Assembly (NCBI RefSeq): GCF_932274485.2
Contig: NC_065886.2
Location: 32,227,501 to 32,291,500, forward strand
Source of the DNA: Patella vulgata
Lineage: Eukaryota > Mollusca > Gastropoda > Patellidae
Length of the DNA stretch: 64,000 nucleotides
Reading direction: 5' to 3'
The notes beneath the pieces were generated by a model that was not told the origin of the DNA, searched no databases, and saw only the letters and a list, made by a program, of their open reading frames with translations. How positions within the stretch are numbered: position 1 is the stretch's first letter; each line of letters starts with the position of its first letter. A program made the translations under genes and the position numbers. Shown here piece by piece: positions 55,010 to 63,344 of this stretch.

Positions 55010-56550
55010 CTATATGGGTGGTAGACGCTCAGCGTCATTGTGAACACAGCCGTGATTGTTTAGCTGTGACCCACTGTCAAGCCCACGAAGTACATCACTG
55101 TAATTTACTTGATGGAAGATGTGAATGTAGAGGTTAGCACGGAAGACAGTTCATGGCTCTATGCTTGGAGTCGCGGTGGCTCAGTGGGTAAGGCGCTGCC
55201 TCGCTCGCTGTGCAGGGGTTTTGGGTTTCGATCATGGTGTTGGTCGTGAAAGTACCTTTAGATTTTCCTGCGTTGTTTCTCTGTTCGGTACGTAGTACAG
55301 GACATGACAGAGGGGCTGGCAAGAGAGGATGTGTAGTCGTTCGGTTGGAAAAACCGAGGCCCTGTGCGAAATGAAATTGAACCAAATTATAATTGTTGGC
55401 CCGAAGACATGAAATGAACATGTTTGTGTAGAGTGGAGTGAACCCCCTCCCCAAACCTGTCTCTCGTCTCTGTCGCTTAGGAATTCGCAAAGATCTACCA
55501 TTTAATTCGGAGCGTTTTATATTGAAAGCGTGCATTCGGGTTACCACGTTAATTAATTTATTAGACCTATTTATCTGTTATATTACAATAACGATATGGC
55601 CAAACCAATTTATATTACAATAAAGTCATCGCCAAAACAGTGTATATTACAATAAAACCATAGTCAAACTAATATATATTACAAATAAAGTCATGGTTAA
55701 ACCAATGTTACAGTAAAGACATGACCAATATTACTATAAAGACATGGTCAAACAAATAAGTATTAATATAAAGCCAATGTGTCTTTAAAATCTTGAATGC
55801 AAGTGACATCAAAACACGCTGAATTTTAGTGATAACAAAATACGCTCAATCCTTTAAACATACATTATGCAAGAGCTAATTCTGCCTATTATAAGTCTTT
55901 ATTTAGGCTTCGGATGTTATAGAAATCATTAAAGAGACCTTTATTTACATGACAAGCTCAAAATCAACTCTGTAGACCCTCGGATGGCTTGGATTTTTTA
56001 AACAGTCAATAAATGACTGACCAAGCTAACTTTTACCGTTAGTCGCTGACAAACGAGAGTACCATTGCCATTGAGAATGTTACTTGATAATCGAGAATAT
56101 GTGGGTGGAGTTATCGTCTGTCAATCAAACGATCGGAAATTATCGCAGACGGTGCAGACATAGTTGATGCCTATTTCTAGTCCAAATGTTCAACAGTGAC
56201 AACTCCGTTCAAAATAAAGTAATTTGACTGAAATTTTCAATATTTTCTTTTTTATCATCTATTTTTGAATTATTATAGCAAGAATGGCCAACTCTTTATT
56301 TATGTGTCTTTAAGTAATTAATATCACCTGCAATATCACCTTCCACGTGGAAGCGGATGTTTAGCCTTATCTAGTAATTGTAATATTAAAATGTAGTATT
56401 TAATTTGTGTCTGGTATTTAATATTTTTCAGGCCACACTGTTGGAGCCCCACCGGGTACCTGTACAGATGATGACTTGTCTAGCTGTCAGTGTGAACATT
56501 GTGGAACCCCAGGATGTCAACACGGTCATTGTCACTGTAATCATCATTAA
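55010..56550 (+). CDS. Secreted Cys/His-rich peptide, copy E (exons 2 and 3; no exon 1 found)
   Basis: Exon 2 is 55,010-55,132 and exon 3 is 56,432-56,550, with TTTCCAG and TTTTTCAG acceptors, a GTTAGC donor, and the same lengths (123 and 119 nt) and phases as in A, D and F. All twelve conserved cysteines are kept and one is added (CEHCGTPGC), giving thirteen, an odd number that leaves one free or available for dimerisation. Module 1 is the most divergent (HCEHSRDCLAVTHC; EVHHCNLLDGRCECR). AATAAA is at 56,554-56,559. The signal-peptide exon is not seen between 53,600 and 55,000; the expected region holds satellite S and a SINE relic. Either exon 1 was lost when the module was copied, or it lies elsewhere. 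The clean exons argue for recent or continuing function. Confidence 0.6.
55163..55365 (+). repeat. SINE-A head part in intron 2 of copy E
   Basis: GAGTCGCGGTGGCTCAGTGG, GTAAGGCGCTGCC and a TTTCGATCATGG B-box region, then GTAGTCGTTCGGTTGGAAAA. The 3' part is replaced by a SINE-B-like end (TTTGTGTAGAGTGGAGTGAAC). Not present in the other copies at this position. Confidence 0.65.
55575..55785 (+). repeat. Intron-2 minisatellite of copy E
   Basis: About six diverged units (AATAAAGTCATGGTTAAACC; AAAGACATGGTCAAAC). The shortest and most eroded of the arrays. Beyond it, 55,800-56,330 is unique to this copy and contains nothing named. Confidence 0.75.
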
Positions 56551-56689
56551 AAAAATAAACTGTATAAAACAGGTAAATATATAAAATATGTTGTTCAGTT
56601 GTATGTTTCATTTTCCAGACAAGTGCTCAAAAGTCATTACCCAATCAAGCTGAAGCAATGATAACATTCAAGTTGAATATGATCATGCA

Positions 56690-57125
56690 AATGTCAAACT
56701 GTATGAATGGGGCTTTAGACTAAATATAACAACAGTTATTCAGGAATTATTATATACATGTATCATGTGGGATTTTACATCGTCCCGCTATTACTCGTAT
56801 TTGACCAACATATCTGGATATCAACAGATAAATGTCCGACTGTCTGAACAGGACTTTAGGTATTTAGGAACTATTATATGATATATAAAATTTGTTGTAA
56901 TTATTGATGAATTCAGACAGCTCTTCACCACACATAACAGCGATAATATATAATAAAAACTAGAACCAACTAAATAGAAAATAATTTAGGAATTTATACT
57001 TTTTCTTTTATTTTTTTCAGCAATTAAAACCTGGAGGCAGATTGGTGTAATAAAATCAGAAATCAACCTGTGTTTAGATTTTTTCACTTTGCAGAAGTCA
57101 GTCATAAGAATCATAGCTTCTGTCA
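56690..57125 (+). repeat. Satellite S plus ORF-D start relic
   Basis: Satellite S-like units (GAATATGATCATGCAAATG; GAACAGGACTTTAGGTATTT) run to about 56,960. Then comes TTTATTTTTTTCAG (ending 57,020) and a decayed ORF-D start (CTGGAGGCAGATTGG, AATAAAATCAG, TTTTTTCACTTTGCAGAAG). The acceptor-like tract is preserved although the frame is not. Confidence 0.6.
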
Positions 57126-57127
57126 AA

Positions 57128-57550
57128 AGTATATAGGTCTTGGGCTAGATCCCGGTCTTCGCCAAGACAGTTTTTCGGGATGTTCCAATCTGCACGATGT
57201 CTTCTTACTATCCATGCAGAATAGAGGGCGTGTCAAGTAAAGCATGGTTTTTAGGGGTGGGGGGTGGAGGGCCTTGAAAAAACAATCGAAGACCTGTATA
57301 TACCATTGGATCACCTTAAAGGCCCCTCGCCAGTTGGGAATCGAAATAAAAGCAGACCATAGAGACGCTACCTGGACAAAATTTCCCTCATAACACACAC
57401 ACTCGTCTTCATTATCCCGGCTGGTACAGAAACGAAACAAGTTAAACCCCATTCATTTTTAAATCTCTAACATCTATTATGATGCACGTTTTCATTGGAC
57501 CGAGGAGCCACAGTAGTTCTGTGAGTAAGACGTTGGTCGCTAACCACTAC
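57128..57550 (+). repeat. SINE-A' followed by a SINE-A head
   Basis: 57,128-57,460 is an A' copy (TCGAAGACCTGTATATACCA; CATTATCCCGGCTGGTACAG; GTTAAACCCCATTC). 57,472-57,550 is a SINE-A head (ATTATGATGCACGTTTTCAT; TCTGTGAGTAAGACG). The same pair in the same order is at 43,699-44,020 in P2, so this is a collinear diverged segment. Confidence 0.65.
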
Positions 57551-57727
57551 TCAGTATCTTCTTCTCCTTCCTGGGTTTTGGGGGAAGCTCTTCGAGAAAG
57601 CCTATAATATAGGTCCGATCGACATGAAAATCGACATGCTTGTTCTTTAAACTATTTTGGTGAATTAATTTTTAATCCAAGAACATGGTCAGTTCCTGGT
57701 CCATAGTACGATCGTACTTGTTAAATC

Positions 57728-57898
57728 ACTAATTAAACAAGAAGATTACGGTTATGTTATAGCATTTTTTATCAAAAGGTGCACCGTTACTAAACAGCCC
57801 ACCTAGTGTGAAATACACTTTTCGCATTTTACATTTAATTATTGAGGCCGGTAATAGACTATCAATCAACTTGTCCTACTTAAGATTTAAATTAAAAT
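57728..57898 (-). repeat. Repeat E, diverged copy
   Basis: AACAAGAAGATTACGGTTATG, TTACTAAACAGCCCACCTAG and ACTTAAGATTTAAATTAAAATG. It lies downstream of the SINE-A'/SINE-A pair as in P2. Only the first two thirds of the repeat are present. 57,900-58,080 holds nothing named. Confidence 0.65.
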
Positions 57899-58084
57899 GT
57901 GCCCCCACCGCACAGTTTTAACCATACCCCAGAAAGTCCTAACGTGTACAAATTGGCATTGCTTAGGGACCAGAATCTGATTTAGATGTTCCACATGTTA
58001 AGTCTCAAAAGACCAAACTATTGTGTTGTTGAGATTGAAACCCGACTTCATTCACCCCACCCCTCTCTTTCGCCAGAATGTCAA

Positions 58085-58437
58085 CGTCCACTCAACAAAA
58101 GGTAGGTCATTTCGGGACTAATATTTGGTTCAATTTATAATAACAAACTACCAGCATATTTATAAAACTTCCACTCCACTTGACACAAACCAGGTCATTT
58201 CGAAACCCAAGGTATGGTTCGATTTTATTTCAATAATTCGCTCACGCGTTAGTGTCTCGTTTTGAATGGGGTGGGGAGGCAACTGAGAGACCCGGGGATA
58301 ACCCATGAGGGTAGACAGTCGGCCTTACTCCCAAACCACGTACAAGCGAGGATTACGAACGACCTCAATCTATGCGACACATTCTGATATAAAACACACG
58401 CGTTTAACCATTTCGTAATCCAGCCCCCCCCCCCTTT
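58085..58437 (-). repeat. SINE-B, two overlapping fragments
   Basis: A 3' fragment (GTCCACTCAACAAAAGGTAG) at 58,085-58,170 is followed by a second, longer copy from CCACTTGACACAAACCAGG to the head ACACGCGTTTAACCATTTCG and a C-run. Confidence 0.65.
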
Positions 58438-58489
58438 CCTCTATATACATACCAGAACAAAAATGAACTTATGGTCATGTTATGTATGT

Positions 58490-59290
58490 AAACCGGAAGT
58501 AAACATTTTAACCACTATATACAAGGTTACAATAAACACCCGATAAAGATGATAACGTGTGTAGTTTTAATAGCTCAATTATCCATTAGACGGAGGCAGG
58601 CCACCATTAAATTTCACCATCTCGGTACCCAAATTGTAGTTCGTCTTCGTCTATTTATAGCAATTCTCCATCTGTCTCTTTTCTCCCCTTTTGCATGCCC
58701 ATTGTTGTTGATATTTTGGTCTAGAATGGATGAAGAGAGTTTGAATTAACATTTTCTGCCAGGTTTTGGTAAATATACATGATTTTGAGGCGGAAGGATA
58801 ACGGGGTTATCAGGTTGGCTACGGTGATATGTACGGCAACTAGTTACATGTTTTTAGTATGCTTCTTCAAGTTTGTGTATCTCAAAATTTTGGTGGTCAA
58901 TCTCATACAAATTTTAGTGCAAAGACATGACCATTTGTTCCTCTGTCTGTAGTGAAAAGTATTCAGCCCAACAAAAATTTGGGGAAAAGTTGGAGGTGGG
59001 CAAAGAGGCCAGAATTAACATTGAAGTCAATGGGGGAAGTCAATGGGGAAATTAATGGTGGTCTGCCTCCAGATGATATAAAATAGAGTTACCCGCCCTT
59101 GATTTATGATCTACTTTAAGCCACAAATGACCAGGAAATCCACATAAAATTCTATCATTTGATTTTTATCCGTAGGTAATCGATAACAGTGGAATTAAAT
59201 GAGAACCTTGTTGCACCCAATATCACAATCAAAAAATTCGTGTGAGAATTTTGACTCCTCAGAAATACAAGTGAATGAAATTAGGATCAA
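58490..59290 (-). repeat. Block R split by a TIR element
   Basis: The first part (58,490-58,590: TAAACCGGAAGTAAACATTT ... TTATCCATTAGA) resumes at 59,071 (AGATGATATAAAATAGAG) and runs to about 59,284. Intact copies read TTAGATGATATAAAATAG without interruption. Confidence 0.75.
58592..59070. mobile_element. Non-autonomous DNA element with 19-bp terminal inverted repeats
   Basis: The left end GGAGGCAGGCCACCATTAA (58,592-58,610) and the right end, complement of GGAGGCAGACCACCATTAA (59,052-59,070), differ at one base. Flanks are AGA on both sides, a 3-bp target duplication when compared with intact block R; one extra C lies at 58,591. About 480 bp with no transposase. An older relative, interrupted by SINE-A, lies in P1 (about 12,390-13,030, mirror 22,290-22,930). 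A 3-bp duplication would suit the PIF/Harbinger group, but the assignment is tentative. Confidence 0.75.
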
Positions 59291-59897
59291 CTCATTGGTG
59301 TGTCTAGTCCTGTGCTAATCAGAAATGCCTTACAAAAAACTACTGACTGTTCGCTGGCAGTTAAACAGAGGATGAAAGCGAACAAACTAAAATTGAACGA
59401 CGATAAAACAGAAGCTCTTTTAGTAGGTTCATCACAACAACTCAAGTTACTACCTGGTCTTAAAATCACCATTGGTAATTCAGAAATAAATTTCTCCAAA
59501 AATTTTCGAAACCTTGGAGTGATATTTGATCCTTCTCTAACAATGGAAACTCGGGTTGATATGGTATGCCGTACATGCTACTATCATCTACGCTATATAT
59601 GCAACATCAGAGACTATCTCACTGATGATCCTTGTAAACTACTTGTGAGATCACTGATTTTATCAAGGATTGATTATTGTAATAGTTTACTCTGTGGAAT
59701 CCCACAAGCACTTCTGGCCACGATCCAGAAAGTTCTTAATACCGCAGCCCGAATAGTAACAAGGACACATAAGTTTGATCACATCCAGAATGTGCTAGCT
59801 TCTTTACACTGGTTACCTGCTGAGGCGCGAGTCAAACACAAAATACTAACATTATTGTATAAATGTCGCAATAATGCAGCTCCTCAATACTTATCCA
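59287..59897 (+). mobile_element. 5'- and 3'-truncated LINE fragment (RT C-terminal part)
   Basis: About 200 codons of open frame: QRMKANKLKLNDDKTEALLV, FRNLGVIFDPSLTM, CRTCYYHLRYICNIRDYL, RSLILSRIDYCNSLLCGIP, ARIVTRTHKFDHIQNVLASL and HWLPAEARVKHKILTLLYKC. This is the palm/thumb C-terminal part of a Jockey/CR1-group LINE reverse transcriptase; the YXDD core is upstream and missing. The 5' junction is in block R (about 59,285) and the 3' junction at about 59,897 is a SINE-B. The open frame through the whole fragment indicates a fairly recent insertion. Confidence 0.85.
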
Positions 59898-60122
59898 CTA
59901 GATACAAACCAGGTCATTTCGGGACTAACACATTGTTCAATTTTATTTCAAGAATTCGCTTGCGCGTAGGAGTCTTTAGCAGACCCGGAGAAAACCCACG
60001 AGGTTGAACAGGCAACCCTACTCCTTGTCACGTACAACCGGGGAATGGAAACCACGCAAGTTGACCCAATGACAGACTTTATGATAAGCGCGCACGTGCT
60101 AACCATTCGGCCACCCAACCCC
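59898..60122 (-). repeat. SINE-B joined to the LINE fragment
   Basis: TACAAACCAGGTCATTTCGG at the 3' side, then TTCGCTTGCGCGTAGGAGTC, ACCCGGAGAAAACCCACG, and head GTGCTAACCATTCGGCCACC. Part of the centre (GTGGGAGGAAACCGGAGG) is missing. Confidence 0.75.
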
Positions 60123-60134
60123 CACCCCTCAATA

Positions 60135-60560
60135 TGGGCAATGTAAAGATGTCTCAATTCAAATACTGATAGAAACAGGACCACTTATAATTTTAATAAA
60201 TTCTACATCATTTATAATAATTTCCGAATACCAAAACCCTGTTCAGACGGTCGGACATGTATCTGGTCTACAAATTTGTTGTTCAAGTTCTACATAATGT
60301 ATAATAATGTACAAATTTGTTGTAAAGTTCTACCTAATGTTTAATAATGTCGACATACCTAAAGCCCTTTTCAGACGGTCGGGCATGTGTTTGGTATTAT
60401 CCAAGTTTGTTCAAACATCGGTAATATCTTGGCGGCTTATAATTACTAAACATTCTACATCATATTTAATAATTTCAACATGATACATGTATACAATAAT
60501 TGCGGAATATCTGGTATTATATTTAGTCCAAAGCCCCATTCAGAAGGTCTGTCATTTGCA
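60135..60560 (-). repeat. Satellite S array
   Basis: Three or four imperfect units (AAAACCCTGTTCAGACGGTC; AAAGCCCTTTTCAGACGGTC; ATCGGTAATATCTTGGCGGC). No ORF-D follows on either side here, unlike the other arrays. Confidence 0.65.
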
Positions 60561-60799
60561 TGAGCATATCCAACTTCGATATTCGCATTGCTTTAAAGTA
60601 TGTTTCTACTTGGGTCGGCCATTTTGTGTGTCAGATGACATCTGAACAACATCATACAACTCCCTCCCCTCCCACCCAAAAAGAGCCCCACAATTTATAT
60701 GGAAAACAATCACTGGTTTACAGACATATAGCACAACGTTTCGACAAGTATGCTCTTATCGTTTTCAAGCACAAAAAAAGAAAGAAAAAAGAAAAAAAA

Positions 60800-60885
60800 A
60801 AGATCATGATCCAACCTGGATATTCTTATTGGTTCAATAAAATGATCATGATCCAACTTGGATATTCTCATTGTTTCAATATGTT
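60800..60885 (+). repeat. Short direct repeat
   Basis: A roughly 41-bp unit is present twice: ATGATCCAACCTGGATATTC and ATGATCCAACTTGGATATTC, each followed by a TTG(G/T)TTCAATA(A/T) stretch. 60,561-60,960 otherwise holds nothing named. Confidence 0.6.
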
Positions 60886-60969
60886 GTCTCATGATACTAA
60901 AGTATTTTCCTCCCCATGGGCAGTCATTTTGTGTGTCACGCGAAATCTGACCGTTTATAGAGTTTATTT

Positions 60970-62807
60970 TTAATGATGATTACAGTGACAATGACCGTGT
61001 AGACATCCTGGTGTTCCGCCATGTTCACACTGACAGTTAGACAAGTCATCATCAGTACAGGTACCTGGTGGGGCTCCAACAGGGCGGTCTGAAAAACATA
61101 AAATACCAGATAAAAATTAAATACTACATTTTGATATTACCATTACTAGATAAGGCTTAACATCCGCTCCCAGGCCGATGGTGATATCGCAGAAAACTTG
61201 TGTTAATTACATAAAAGGATTTTAATATCACTGTAGTACACTTTGATATCAAAGTAATATACTTTGGTTTGACCATGGCTTTAAGATAATTCGTATTGGT
61301 TTGACCATGTTTTTGTGTAATATACATTGGTTTGACCACGGCTTTATAGTAATATACGTTGCTTTGACAATGGATTTATTGTAATATACGATGGTTTGAC
61401 CATGGCTTTATTGTAATGTACGTTGTTTTGACCATGGCTTTACTGTAATATACGTTGGTTTGACCATGGCTTTGTTGTAATATAACAGCTAAATATAGGT
61501 TTAATACATTAATCAACGTAGAAACCCGAATGCAAGCTTTAATTATAATATCTACCGAATTGGATTGGGGCTTACTAAGAGAAAGAGAGATAGGGTGGGG
61601 TGGGGCGTCCACTCTACTCAAACTAGATCATTTCAAGTCATCGGTACCAACATATATGGTTCAATTTTAATTCAAGTAGAGGCTAAGTTTTGTCACATCC
61701 GAAGGAATAAAAATCTCATCTTGCTAGCCCCCTGTCCTGCCCAATACAACTGAACGGACACAGAATCTACGTGTCATGAAGTGGCTTCCGTACTAACCTC
61801 TACATTCACATCTTCCATCATGTAGATTACAGTGATGTTCTTCGTGAGCGTGACAGTCGATCAGAGCTGCACATTCATGGTTGCTGTGACAGACTCGTTG
61901 AGCTTCCACCACCCATACAGCTGGAAATATAAAATCACATGATATATAATTATTCTACAACCCTTTATTCTTACTATGGTACACTTACCAGGAGGTTAGG
62001 GTTCGATTCCTATATTAACCGGGATACGTGCTCTAGTGTCCAGTATGGTTTCCATAGTTCCTCGTCCTTATGGGGGATCACGTTGCTAAGTGGGTAAGAC
62101 GCTGGCTCGCTACCCTGGAGGTCGGGTGTTCGATCCCTGCATTGGCCGAGAAAGTTCATCCCGATTTTTCGGCGTGGTTTCCCCTTGTCAGTGATGCAGG
62201 ACGGGGGGCCTGACAAGGACAGCTGTCTAGTCGTTCGGATGGGACCAAAAACCGAGGTCTCGTGTACACATTGACCTCCACGTAAAAGATCCCTTGGCAG
62301 TTGGAATTCGATATAAGAGTAGGACGTAGCACCGCTGCCCGGGCAAAATTTCCCTCATAGCACACTGTATGGCGTATGCCCGTCTTCATTAGCCCAGGTT
62401 AGGAGCAGAACAGTAGGACGTTAAACCCCATTTCATTTCATTTCTCATCCTTATGTGCACGCCCACATTTACACTGTTGCACCACTGACAAGACAGGAAA
62501 ATACTAGGAACATTCTCGTCGAACCTGATATCCCCTAGTTAGCGAGTCGGCGCCATATTGAATGAGACACCATCACTCCAACAGGTTATACACAGCCGAA
62601 CAGAAACAAATCCGAGGATTAAACAAAAGGAACTTCGTGGGTTTTTAGGGCGTATTTGGCTTGGCGTTAGGGGCACATTCTCAACATCGTCGGTTTTCCC
62701 ATAGGAAAGACCACTACAGGTCCCTACGTTAAGTATAGGAAAATTATACAACTTGTTTCCGATATTTACTTACCTGCTACGACGGCTACTAAAAACAACA
62801 ATTTCAT
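60970..62807 (-). CDS. Secreted Cys/His-rich peptide, copy F (complete, three exons)
   Basis: Minus-strand exons are 62,807-62,774, 61,920-61,798 and 61,088-60,970 (34, 123 and 119 nt), with GTAAGT and GTTAGT donors, phase-1 introns and AATAAA at 60,963-60,968 (complement). The product is 91 residues with the same signal peptide. Module 1 is the most altered of the complete copies (RVCHSNHECAALIDCHAHEE), with all six cysteines in place. Module 2 differs from A/D only at DRPVGAPPG for DRNVGAPPG. Variation between A, D, E and F is concentrated between the first and fourth cysteines of module 1, while the signal peptide and the C-terminal CHCNHH are fixed. Intron 1 is 853 bp because of an inserted SINE-A (62,073-62,443). 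It shares a 327-bp upstream region with copy G, transcribed the other way. Confidence 0.85.
61250..61490 (-). repeat. Intron-2 minisatellite of copy F
   Basis: About seven units (TTTGACCATGGCTTTATTG and variants). The SINE-C 3' fragment (AAGGCTTAACATCCGCTCCC) again lies between it and exon 3 (61,130-61,195). Confidence 0.85.
62073..62443 (+). mobile_element. Full-length SINE-A with target-site duplication
   Basis: A 371-bp tRNA-derived SINE with all parts: head GTTGCTAAGTGGGTAAGACG, B-box GGGTGTTCGATCCC, body GTACACATTGACCTCCACGT, 3' end GGACGTTAAACCCC and (ATTTC)n tail. It is flanked by CTCGTCCTTATG (62,061-62,072) and CTCATCCTTATG (62,444-62,455), a 12-bp duplication with one mismatch. Inserted in intron 1 of copy F and absent from that position in A and D. 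The best reference copy of the family in the window. Confidence 0.88.
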
Positions 62808-63134
62808 TTTGATGATTTTCTTACACGTATAAATTCGTATATATCACGTCTCCGTTTCAAATGATTATTTATAGTAAAACACATATGTTCTTTGGTCCAT
62901 TTAAAAATTTAAGATAACAACTAGACCTACTTTTCTTGTTAATCTGTTATCTTGTCGATCCTTTTAAACCAAAACCGAGGTCTATACACTGCATATCAAA
63001 TTATCAAGAAATTAGGTCCAGATGTCTTTTTTAATCTTAAAATGGACCAAAGAACATTTGTGTTTTACTATAAATAATCAGTTGAAACGGAGACGTGATA
63101 TATACGAATTTGTACGTGTAAGAAAATCATCAAA
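62808..63134. promoter_or_regulatory. Bidirectional promoter region between copies F and G
   Basis: A 327-bp interval between two divergent ATGs, itself an inverted repeat centred at about 62,971. The TATA boxes TATAAAT (63,069-63,075, for G) and its complement (62,867-62,873, for F) are equidistant from the centre, as are GAAACGGAGACGTGATATA, GACCAAAGAACA(T/A)NTGTG and the more diverged central part around GACCTAATTTCTTG/GACCTACTTTTCTTG. Outer portions are almost identical and the centre perhaps three-quarters. The 5' UTRs are short (about 35 nt). Confidence 0.75.
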
Positions 63135-63168
63135 ATGAAATTATTGTTTTTAGTAGCCGTCGTAGCAG
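63135..63168 (+). CDS. Secreted Cys/His-rich peptide, copy G, exon 1 (gene continues or is broken)
   Basis: ATG at 63,135 begins the same signal peptide (MKLLFLVAVVA) with the donor GTAAGT at 63,169. TATA box at 63,069. Intron-1 sequence follows to about 63,340 and is then interrupted by a Penelope-like element that runs off the window. Exons 2 and 3, if they exist, are to the right. Confidence 0.65.
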
Positions 63169-63344
63169 GTAAGTAAATGTTATAAAATTGTTATTTCTTT
63201 ATGTGAAAAAAATATGGCCCTACTTGTCACTAACTAGGGGGTCTCGGCTGTTTGATCCTAGAGTTCTTCCTGTCCGTGTCCATGGTGTTAGTGGCAAAGG
63301 CACATTCTTTAGTTGTTTCTTGCTAACTAGGGTGTCCTGGATGT

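Noticed and set aside
62077-62145. tRNA gene (A- and B-box-like sequences)
   Set aside because: It is the head of a 371-bp SINE with a pentanucleotide tail and target duplication. The cloverleaf is not conserved. The same applies to SINE-B and SINE-C heads.
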